Assembly: GCA_002292855.1 (NCBI GenBank)
Contig: DBBY01000052.1
Location: 24,389-29,531 of the forward strand
Source of the DNA: Flavobacteriales bacterium UBA972
GTDB taxonomy: Bacteria; Bacteroidota; Bacteroidia; Flavobacteriales; Schleiferiaceae
Length of the DNA stretch: 5,143 bases
Direction: 5' to 3'
The notes beneath the pieces are model-generated. The model was not told where the DNA came from and did not search any database. It saw only the letters and a list, made by a program, of their open reading frames with translations. How positions within the stretch are numbered: the stretch's first letter is position 1; each line of letters starts with the position of its first letter. Positions 1-5,143 of this stretch are shown piece after piece. Made by a program: the position numbers and the translations under genes.

Positions 1-243
1 TTGACCGAGGATCGACGCAAGGAGCTCGTCCGCATGGCAAAGGTTGAGGGCGAGGATGCTAAGGTGGCCATACGCAGTGTGCGCAAGGAGGGTATGGACG
101 AGGCAAAACGCATGGAAAAGGACGGCTTAAGCGAAGACCAGCGCAAGGACCTTGAGAACCAAATTCAGGCCATGGTTGACAAGCACAGCAGCCTTATTGA
201 TCAGCGAGTGGCCGAGAAGGAGGTCGACATTCTAAAGCTCTAA
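1..243 (+). CDS. frr: Ribosome recycling factor, C-terminal part (5' end outside window)
   Basis: Ribosome recycling factor acts in the cytoplasm with EF-G to split the post-termination ribosome so it can start a new round of translation. The 80 visible residues match the C-terminal end of the family: the opening 'LTEDRRKELV' corresponds to the conserved LTEERRK(D/E)L segment, followed by 'AKVAIRSVRKE' with its conserved R-x-x-R pair on the long helix, then 'GLSED' and a closing 'KEVDILKL' like the usual AAKEKEI(L/M) end. The full protein is normally about 185 residues, so roughly the first 100 lie upstream of the window. The first codon TTG is therefore read as an internal leucine, not a start. 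The gene ends at TAA (241-243), 14 bases before the next gene on the same strand. No terminator hairpin is visible in that gap, so readthrough is likely. Confidence 0.95.
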   Translation: MTEDRRKELVRMAKVEGEDAKVAIRSVRKEGMDEAKRMEKDGLSEDQRKDLENQIQAMVDKHSSLIDQRVAEKEVDILKL

Positions 244-257
244 TTGTCTTAGCCACA

Positions 258-716
258 ATGGGTAAGAGCATTCAAGAAGAGTTCCCTCGGCGCAATTGGC
301 ACAGCAACCAGCAGGTGGCGGTGACCAACATTATGTTTACCAACCACTGGATCAAGGCCCGCATTGGCCGTGCCCTAGACCCCTATAAAATCACGATGCA
401 GCAGTACAACGCGCTGCGTTTGCTGCGGGCCGCGCACCCCGAGGGACTCGTTGCGGGGGTAATTCGCAGCGGCTTGCTCGACCGCACGAGCGACGTTTCG
501 CGGCTGGTGGACCGCTTGGTTAAGTTGGGCTACGTGGAGCGACGCGCCATTCAAGAAGACGGTCGGGTAAAGAAAATATTTTTAACCCTCCGCGGGCTTG
601 AACTGCTTGGCCAGATACGGTCGGTAGACCGGTTCACCAAAGAGGATTTGCCCAAGCGCCTGACCGATCAGGAGGCTCAGACGCTCAGTGCCTTGCTCGA
701 CAAGGTGCGCACGTGA
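258..716 (+). CDS. MarR-family winged-helix transcriptional regulator
   Basis: This 152-residue protein has the length and layout of MarR-family dimeric DNA-binding regulators. Residues about 18-60 form the N-terminal helices used for dimerisation. Residues about 62-96 form the helix-turn-helix, with the recognition helix around 'TSDVSRLVDRLVKLGYVERR'. The wing is about 97-112, where 'EDGRVKKIFLTLRG' matches the family's D-x-R ... (L/V)T..G pattern. C-terminal helices from about 113 to 152 complete the dimer domain. The ligand and target genes cannot be told from sequence. The ATG at 258 is the chosen start because it fits family length; it has no Shine-Dalgarno sequence. The gene follows frr by 14 bases, suggesting shared transcription. 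Its last 40 bases overlap the 3' end of the convergent pgi. There is no divergent partner gene, which is the usual clue to a MarR target, so autoregulation or a distant target is possible. Confidence 0.88.
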   Translation: MGKSIQEEFPRRNWHSNQQVAVTNIMFTNHWIKARIGRALDPYKITMQQYNALRLLRAAHPEGLVAGVIRSGLLDRTSDVSRLVDRLVKLGYVERRAIQEDGRVKKIFLTLRGLELLGQIRSVDRFTKEDLPKRLTDQEAQTLSALLDKVRT

Positions 717-2293
717 TTGATTAGGGCAGTAGTAGAGGAGTCGTGCAGGCCGATGGGGCCGTCGCCCTCCAGTTCAGGAAGCACCACATTGGCCATTTCC
801 TTGCCCAGCTCCACGCCCCACTGGTCGAAGCTGAATACGTTCCAAACAACGCCTTGGGCGAAGACCTTGTGCTCATAAAGGGCAATCAGGGCGCCTAGGG
901 CTTCGGGGGTCATGCTGTCAAAGAGCAGGGTGGAACTCGGGCGGTTCCCTTCAAACACGCGGAACGGGCTGGTGGCCTCTGGGCGGCCCATCATGAGCGA
1001 CTCGGTCTGTGCTAAAAAGTTACTCAGCAGTTTGGCGTGGTGGGCATGAAGGGGGTGCTGGGGCAGGACCGAGGCGATAAAGTCGCTCGGAATCAGCTCG
1101 GTTCCCTGGTGAATAAGTTGGTAGAAGGCGTGCTGGCCGTTGGTTCCGGGCTCGCCCCAGACGACGGGTCCTGTGGCGTAGGTAACACGTTGGCCGTTGC
1201 GATCCAAGTACTTGCCGTTGGATTCCATGTCCATTTGCTGCAAAAACGCGGCAAAGCGGTGCAGGTATTGGTCGTAGGGCAGCACGGCATGGGTCGCGGC
1301 GCCCAAGAAGTTTCGGTACCAAATTCCGAGCGCAGCCATGATCCACGGAATATTTTGGCGGAACGGAGCCTCGGCGGCGTGGCGGTCGATGCGTTCGGCG
1401 CCAGCCAAGAATGCGCGGAATCCGTCTGCCCCAATGGCAATAGCGAGCGGAAGTCCGATGCTGCTCCACACGCTGTAGCGGCCTCCGACCCAATCCCAGA
1501 ACCCGAACGTGCGCTCGGCGCTGATGCCAAAGGCCTCCACCTTGGCGAGGTTGGTGCTTAACGCCGCAAAGTGGTCGGCCACCACGCCGGGGTCGCCTAG
1601 GTGCTGCACGAGCCATGTGCGCGCGGCTTCGGCGTTAGCCATGGTTTCTTGGGTGGTAAACGTTTTGGACGCCACCAAAAAGAGGGTGCGGGCCGGGTCC
1701 ACGAGCTGTAGGGTCTCGTGCAGGTCTGCGCCGTCGACGTTGGCGACGAAGTGCATCTGGATTCCACGGTGCGCAAAGGGCTTTAGGGCCTCTACGGCCA
1801 TGCGGGGCCCAAGGTCGCTGCCTCCAATGCCAATGTTGACGACGTGCTTAAAGGTCTTGCCCGAAGTACTGCGCACTCGCCCGTCTCGAACGGACTCTGC
1901 AAAGTCGAGCATGCGCTCTCGTTCGCGGGCAATCAAGGGTCGCACGTCGTGGCCGTCGACGAGCAGGGCTTCGGTCGAGCTGGATCGGAGCGCGGTGTGG
2001 AGCACCGCGCGGTTCTCGGTTTCGTTGATTGCGTCGCCGGCTAGTTGGGCCTTAAAGCCCTCGCTTACTCCGCATTGATCAAAAAGCTGCTCGAGCAGGC
2101 TTAAGGTTTGCTCGTCAACCCGGTGCTTGGCATAGTCAAAGAGCAGCAAGCCCTCAAGGTGCAGATGCATGCGTTCAAATCGGTTGGGGTCCGCAGTAAA
2201 AAGGTCGCGCATGGGGACGTCGGCTGTTGCGGCTGCATGGGCCTCTAGAGCCTTCCAGGCCTTTGTTTTGGTGGGATTTACGCGGGGCAGCAT
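677..2293 (-). CDS. pgi: Glucose-6-phosphate isomerase
   Basis: This cytoplasmic enzyme interconverts glucose 6-phosphate and fructose 6-phosphate in glycolysis and gluconeogenesis. With the start at 2293 it has 538 residues, close to the usual 540-550. Sugar-phosphate-binding motifs are intact: 'GIGGSDLGP' at 155-163 and 'SKTFTTQETM' at 209-218. PGI signature 1, 'DWVGGRYSVWSSIG', lies at 267-280 and includes the conserved Arg272. Catalytic Glu381 sits in 'GEPGTNGQH', the active-site His in 'HHAKLLSNF' near 418-419, and Lys498 in signature 2, 'FDQWGVELGK'. An in-frame ATG at 2335 would add 14 residues, but it lies upstream of the proposed promoter box. The protein beginning 'MLPRVNPTKTKAWKAL' also matches the N-terminus known from Bacteroidota Pgi, so 2293 is preferred. 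The 3' end runs 40 bp into the convergent marR-type gene. No canonical terminator was seen downstream. Confidence 0.97.
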   Translation of the reverse strand: MLPRVNPTKTKAWKALEAHAAATADVPMRDLFTADPNRFERMHLHLEGLLLFDYAKHRVDEQTLSLLEQLFDQCGVSEGFKAQLAGDAINETENRAVLHTALRSSSTEALLVDGHDVRPLIARERERMLDFAESVRDGRVRSTSGKTFKHVVNIGIGGSDLGPRMAVEALKPFAHRGIQMHFVANVDGADLHETLQLVDPARTLFLVASKTFTTQETMANAEAARTWLVQHLGDPGVVADHFAALSTNLAKVEAFGISAERTFGFWDWVGGRYSVWSSIGLPLAIAIGADGFRAFLAGAERIDRHAAEAPFRQNIPWIMAALGIWYRNFLGAATHAVLPYDQYLHRFAAFLQQMDMESNGKYLDRNGQRVTYATGPVVWGEPGTNGQHAFYQLIHQGTELIPSDFIASVLPQHPLHAHHAKLLSNFLAQTESLMMGRPEATSPFRVFEGNRPSSTLLFDSMTPEALGALIALYEHKVFAQGVVWNVFSFDQWGVELGKEMANVVLPELEGDGPIGLHDSSTTALINHVRTLSSKALSV

Positions 2294-2323
2294 GGGGGTC
2301 AGAGTATGAGATAATTGAAGCAG

Positions 2324-2331
2324 CAAAGGTA
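2324..2331 (-). promoter_or_regulatory. Putative -7 box of the pgi promoter
   Basis: Read on the minus strand this is TACCTTTG, again an exact TAnnTTTG match, ending 30 bases before the pgi ATG at 2293. That leaves a leader of roughly 25 bases. I do not see a good TTTG-type -33 element at the expected distance, so the call is weaker than the box match alone suggests. Its location supports the 2293 start for pgi over the upstream ATG at 2335. Confidence 0.45.
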
Positions 2332-2340
2332 CCAAGTACC

Positions 2341-2348
2341 TACCTTTG
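2341..2348 (+). promoter_or_regulatory. Putative -7 box of the nfu / carbonic anhydrase / lepB promoter
   Basis: TACCTTTG matches the TAnnTTTG -7 element used by the primary sigma factor of Bacteroidota. It ends 7 bases before the nfu ATG at 2356, so the transcript would have almost no 5' leader. A weak -33 candidate, TTG at 2315-2317, lies 23 bases upstream, which is slightly long spacing. The call rests on the consensus match and position only. Confidence 0.5.
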
Positions 2349-2355
2349 TGGTCCT

Positions 2356-2955
2356 ATGGAAATCCAACGCGTACCCGTCTCCGTCTATGCTGAAATGACC
2401 CCGAATCCGGCCGTCATGAAGTTTGTTGCCAACAAGCGATTGATCGACCTTGACCACGTAGAATTTGCCAACATTGAAGAGGCGCAAATCAGCCCCTTGG
2501 CCGCGGCCTTGTTCAATTTCCCCTTCGTTAAAAACGTGTTCATTTCGACCAATTTTTTGGCCATCGAGAAGTTCAACGTCGTCGAGTGGGAGGCCGTGAC
2601 GCAGGAGCTCCGGCAGTTTATTCTGGCGCATGTGCAAGAGGGCAAGCCCGTGCTGACGTCGGCTCCAGCGCCCAAAAAAGTAGAGGCCGATGCGTCGTCT
2701 GATGCGGCAGTCGCCTACCCTGAAGGGGGAATTGAGGCGCGGATTATTGAAATTCTCGAGGAATACGTCAAGCCTGCGGTGGCCCAAGACGGGGGCAACA
2801 TCATTTTTGCGGGCTACGAGAACAAGATTGTAAGGGTTCAGCTCCAAGGGGCATGCGCAGGCTGCCCGTCGAGCACGCTCACGCTTCAGCAGGGTATCAA
2901 GAACATTCTGCAGCGCATGCTGCCGTCGCTGGTAGACGACGTCGTTCCGGCGTAA
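2356..2955 (+). CDS. nfu: NifU/Nfu-family iron-sulfur cluster carrier (Nfu N-terminal + NifU C-terminal domains)
   Basis: Nfu-type proteins hold and pass on Fe-S clusters to client enzymes in the cytoplasm. The 199-residue product has two domains. Residues about 8-97 form the Nfu/NifU N-terminal domain ('YAEMTPNPAVMKFVANK' followed by 'SPLAAALFNFPFVKNVFIS'). Residues about 126-195 form the NifU-like C-terminal domain, with 'YVKPAVAQDGGNI' and the cluster-binding C-x-x-C at Cys167 and Cys170 in 'GACAGCPSSTLTLQQGI'. An Ala/Lys/Pro-rich linker (about 98-122) joins them. The frame is open upstream to 2227, but that extension overlaps pgi and the promoter region and does not resemble the family; 'MEIQRVPVSVYAEMTPNP' is the natural N-terminus. 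No Shine-Dalgarno sequence is present. The stop lies 8 bases before the next gene. An A-type or nitrogenase-specific NifU role is unlikely because the IscU-like and ferredoxin-like domains are absent. Confidence 0.93.
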   Translation: MEIQRVPVSVYAEMTPNPAVMKFVANKRLIDLDHVEFANIEEAQISPLAAALFNFPFVKNVFISTNFLAIEKFNVVEWEAVTQELRQFILAHVQEGKPVLTSAPAPKKVEADASSDAAVAYPEGGIEARIIEILEEYVKPAVAQDGGNIIFAGYENKIVRVQLQGACAGCPSSTLTLQQGIKNILQRMLPSLVDDVVPA

Positions 2956-2963
2956 ATTCGGGT

Positions 2964-3515
2964 ATGGAAGCCCTTATTTTGCCCGTTCGCGGCATGCATC
3001 CCCAGATTCCAAAGTCCACCTTTTTGGCTCCCAACTGCACGGTGGTGGGCGACGTGACCATGGGCGAGGGCTGCTCCATTTGGTTTAATGCGGTGGTGCG
3101 CGGCGACGTCAACTTCATTCGCATCGGCGACGAGGTCAACATTCAAGACGGGGCCGTCATTCACGGAACCTACCAAAAGCACGGAACCACCATCGGCAAC
3201 CAGGTTAGCATTGGCCATGGTGCAACAGTACACGGCTGCACCCTTCACGACCGGGTCTTGGTCGGAATGGGAGCCATAGTCATGGATCGCTGCGTGGTAG
3301 AGTCTGGCAGCATTATAGCCGCAGGGGCGGTCTTGACCGAAGGCACCCACGTGCCGGCGGGATCGGTCTTCGCGGGAGTTCCGGCCAAAAAAGTCAAGGA
3401 CATTACCCCAGAACTCATGGCCGGCGAGGTGGAGCGCATTGCAAAAAACTACGGAATTTACGCGTCCTGGCTCCGCAAGGAAGACTCCGACGGGCAAGCA
3501 ACAGAAGCACTTTAA
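2964..3515 (+). CDS. Gamma-carbonic-anhydrase-family protein (left-handed beta-helix hexapeptide, YrdA/PaaY-like)
   Basis: The 183-residue protein folds as a trimeric left-handed beta-helix of hexapeptide repeats, which run through residues about 20-140, followed by a C-terminal helix (about 148-171). Three metal-binding histidines of the family are kept: His67 in 'GAVIHGTY' and His85 and His90 in 'SIGHGATVHGC'. Arg46 and Asp48 ('VVRGD') and Asn59, Gln61 and Asp62 ('VNIQDG') correspond to active-site residues Arg59, Asp61, Asn73, Gln75 and Asp76 of the archaeal Cam enzyme. The acidic proton-shuttle loop of Cam is not evident, so measurable CO2 hydration is uncertain; many short members have unknown substrates. 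The ATG at 2964 is chosen because 'MEALILPVRG' aligns with the family start. The upstream in-frame ATG at 2853 lies inside nfu. The gene sits 8 bases after nfu and 6 before lepB, so co-transcription is likely. Confidence 0.92.
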   Translation: MEALILPVRGMHPQIPKSTFLAPNCTVVGDVTMGEGCSIWFNAVVRGDVNFIRIGDEVNIQDGAVIHGTYQKHGTTIGNQVSIGHGATVHGCTLHDRVLVGMGAIVMDRCVVESGSIIAAGAVLTEGTHVPAGSVFAGVPAKKVKDITPELMAGEVERIAKNYGIYASWLRKEDSDGQATEAL

Positions 3516-3521
3516 TTGATT

Positions 3522-5143
3522 ATGGAATACCTGCTGTACTACCTCGTTCTCAACCTTTATGGATCGGCAATTACCTGGCGATTCTTTCAGGCCGCCGGCA
3601 TACCCGTTTGGAAGGCCTTTGTACCCGTGTACCGCACCTACCTCTGGACCAAGATTGCCGACCGACCCTGGTGGTGGACCATCCTGGCCTACATCCCGGT
3701 GGTCGACAACGCCATGGCCTTGGTTTTGGCCTACGAAACGCTTCACATGTACGGCTTTAGGGCCAACAAGCACATCTTTTTGACTGCGGCCACGGGCGGA
3801 CTCTACCTCGGCTACCTGAACTTCACGGCCAAACTCGAGCGCGGCGTTCGCAGCAACGACGAGATTCGCAGCCGAATGCCCCTTTGGGTAAACCACATAC
3901 TCTGGGCGGTGGTGGCGGCCGGAACCGTCCGCATGATGACGTTTGAAGCGTTTAACATCCCCACTCCGTCGATGGAAAAGTCGCTCATGGTGGGCGATTA
4001 TTTGGTCGTGAGCAAGATTGCCTACGGCCTGCGCATGCCCAATACACCCATGAGCATTCCCTTGATGCACAACGTGATTCCCTTTGCCAACGTGCCGAGT
4101 TACCTGACCTGGGTTCAACTGCCCTACCTGCGGCTTCCGGGTTTGGCCAAGGTTCAAAGGGGTGATGCAGTGGTCTTTAATTTCCCTCAAGACCCAGGCC
4201 GGCCGGCTGACAAAAAAGACCACTACGTCAAGCGATGCATGGGCACTCCCGGAGACAGTTTGGAACTGCGCCATAGTCAGGTGTTCATTGACGGAGAGCC
4301 AGTTGCCTTCCCGGAGCGCAGCAACGCGCAGTTTAGCCACTACGTGCGCACCCGTCCGGGGCAGGGGTTTAGTCCGCGCCAACTCAAGAAGGATTTTGAC
4401 ATTAACTACGTTACCAACATGACGGTTAACAACCAGAATGTCAGCGACGTACTTCAGATTACCGAGACGGAGTACGTGGTGACGATACCGAGCCAGTCCT
4501 TGGCCAAGTTCGCTCAAATGCCCAGTATCGACACGATGTTTGCGATGGACGCGCTCGCGGGAGATTCCGCCTTCGCACCCGGCACTCCCGAGGCTCTGAA
4601 GTGGTATTATTCCAACTTTGTGGCAGGGGGAATGATTTTCCCAAACCCCATGGGAGGGCACAGCGATTCCCTGGTGTACCCTTGGACTCGTGACAATTTT
4701 GGGCCCCTGTGGATTCCGGCCAAGGGTTCTACGATTGCGCTGAACTACGATACCTACCTCAAGTACGAGCATGCCGTGAATGCTTATGAGGGCCATGAAT
4801 TGACTCGTGAATTCGGCCCGGATGGCGAGCGCTTTTATGTGGACGGACAGCCCGCCACGAGCTACACCTTTGCCCTGGACTACTACTGGATGATGGGCGA
4901 CAACCGCCACAATTCTTGGGACAGCCGCTACTGGGGTTTTGTGCCAGAAACCCATGTGGTGGGCAAGCCGGTCTTCATTTTTTGGAGCATGGATTCCTTT
5001 AAATCGGGCATTGATAAAATCCGAAGCGAGCGCTTGTTTACGGTGGTGCACGGCGACGGGAAGCCCCGCAGCTACTTGATTCCCTTCTTGGTCCTGGTCG
5101 CGGCCTACTACGGCTGGGAATGGTTTAGAAAGCGCAAAAAGGC
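3522..5143 (+). CDS. lepB: Signal peptidase I with N-terminal DUF5684-like membrane module (3' end outside window)
   Basis: Signal peptidase I cuts signal peptides from exported proteins at the outer face of the inner membrane, using a Ser/Lys dyad. The window holds 540 codons with no stop. Residues 1-105 form a multi-pass hydrophobic module (segments near 3-22, 50-70 and 85-101) with 'FVPVYRTYLWTKIADRPWWW', typical of DUF5684-like regions in Bacteroidota signal peptidases. A further membrane segment at about 121-142 precedes box B, 'IPTPSMEKSLMVGDYLVVSK', with catalytic Ser150. Box D, 'HYVKRCMGTPGDSLEL', supplies catalytic Lys237. A long insert (about 262-430) follows, then box E, 'MMGDNRHNSWDSRYWGFVP' (458-476). 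A hydrophobic C-terminal segment (about 517-531) and a basic tail, 'FRKRKK', suggest the protein is nearly complete. The ATG at 3522 lies 6 bases after the upstream stop, without a Shine-Dalgarno sequence. Confidence 0.96.
   Translation, partial: MEYLLYYLVLNLYGSAITWRFFQAAGIPVWKAFVPVYRTYLWTKIADRPWWWTILAYIPVVDNAMALVLAYETLHMYGFRANKHIFLTAATGGLYLGYLNFTAKLERGVRSNDEIRSRMPLWVNHILWAVVAAGTVRMMTFEAFNIPTPSMEKSLMVGDYLVVSKIAYGLRMPNTPMSIPLMHNVIPFANVPSYLTWVQLPYLRLPGLAKVQRGDAVVFNFPQDPGRPADKKDHYVKRCMGTPGDSLELRHSQVFIDGEPVAFPERSNAQFSHYVRTRPGQGFSPRQLKKDFDINYVTNMTVNNQNVSDVLQITETEYVVTIPSQSLAKFAQMPSIDTMFAMDALAGDSAFAPGTPEALKWYYSNFVAGGMIFPNPMGGHSDSLVYPWTRDNFGPLWIPAKGSTIALNYDTYLKYEHAVNAYEGHELTREFGPDGERFYVDGQPATSYTFALDYYWMMGDNRHNSWDSRYWGFVPETHVVGKPVFIFWSMDSFKSGIDKIRSERLFTVVHGDGKPRSYLIPFLVLVAAYYGWEWFRKRKK

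Larger units (their letters stand above)
2324..2348. repeat. Perfect inverted repeat between pgi and nfu
   Basis: CAAAGGTA (2324-2331) and TACCTTTG (2341-2348) are exact reverse complements separated by 9 bases. A smaller nested inverted repeat, GGTAC-CAA-GTACC, occupies 2328-2340. The structure is centred in the 62-bp divergent intergenic region. Each arm read outward matches the Bacteroidota -7 promoter consensus TAnnTTTG, so the symmetry may simply reflect two opposed promoters. It could also be a binding site for a dimeric regulator. Confidence 0.7.

Noticed and set aside
618..631. Small hairpin CGGTC-GGTA-GACCG about 45 bp beyond the pgi stop, inside the MarR-type gene
   Set aside because: The 5-bp stem is short and no T-tract follows on either strand, so it does not qualify as an intrinsic terminator; it is probably incidental to the coding sequence.
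1037..2078. Plus-strand open frames opposite pgi (1037-1561, 1509-2078, 1844-2044)
   Set aside because: They are antisense to intact pgi with all its catalytic motifs and their translations resemble no known family.
2294..2335. N-terminal extension of Pgi starting at the ATG at 2335
   Set aside because: The 14 extra residues do not resemble the family N-terminus, and the candidate -7 box at 2324-2331 lies downstream of that ATG.
2227..2355. Upstream extension of the nfu frame to an ATG at 2227
   Set aside because: It overlaps the start of pgi and the divergent promoter region, and the Nfu N-terminal domain begins naturally at the ATG at 2356.
2886..5051. A very long minus-strand open frame (721 codons) antisense to the gamma-CA-like gene and lepB
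   Set aside because: It lies opposite two clearly recognisable genes, its translation is rich in His, Val, Gly and Asn with no recognisable domain, and its length is explained by the codon bias of the real genes leaving few stops on the opposite strand.
1..5143. Possible mobile element, CRISPR array, tRNA or defence locus
   Set aside because: Nearly every base is accounted for by intact housekeeping genes, and I saw no repeat array, transposase, integrase or tRNA-like cloverleaf.

Overview
The window carries part of an ordinary housekeeping region of a Bacteroidota genome, most likely Flavobacteriales-like. Three things point there: a signal peptidase I of more than 540 residues with an N-terminal multi-pass membrane module and a long insert before its last catalytic box, a glucose-6-phosphate isomerase whose N-terminus has the 'NPT..KAW..L' form seen in that phylum, and start codons without Shine-Dalgarno sequences. 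TAnnTTTG-type -7 promoter boxes fit as well. The base composition is moderately GC-rich by eye, on the high side for Flavobacteriales, so the assignment below phylum level is tentative.

Layout: positions 1-243 hold the C-terminal part of ribosome recycling factor (frr, + strand). A MarR-type winged-helix regulator follows after 14 bases (258-716, +). It runs tail-to-tail into pgi (2293-677, - strand), and the two coding regions overlap by 40 bp. A 62-bp divergent intergenic region (2294-2355) separates pgi from a tight + strand cluster of three genes: an Nfu/NifU-type iron-sulfur carrier (2356-2955), a gamma-carbonic-anhydrase-family hexapeptide protein (2964-3515) and signal peptidase I lepB (3522 to past the window end). 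Gaps inside this cluster are 8 and 6 bases, so a single transcript is likely. The longest non-coding stretch is the 62-bp divergent region, and no gene-free stretch exceeds 300 bases.

The most distinctive non-coding signal lies in that divergent region. Two perfect 8-bp copies of TACCTTTG face away from each other as a perfect inverted repeat with a 9-bp spacer. Each matches the Bacteroidota -7 promoter consensus and each points at the adjacent gene. This looks like a compact bidirectional promoter, and its symmetry could also serve as an operator.

Functionally the genes cover ribosome recycling, upper glycolysis, Fe-S cluster delivery, a metal-binding hexapeptide enzyme and protein secretion. 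They share no obvious pathway. I see no mobile element, CRISPR array, RNA gene, toxin-antitoxin pair or defence system, and no evidence of a previously undescribed system.
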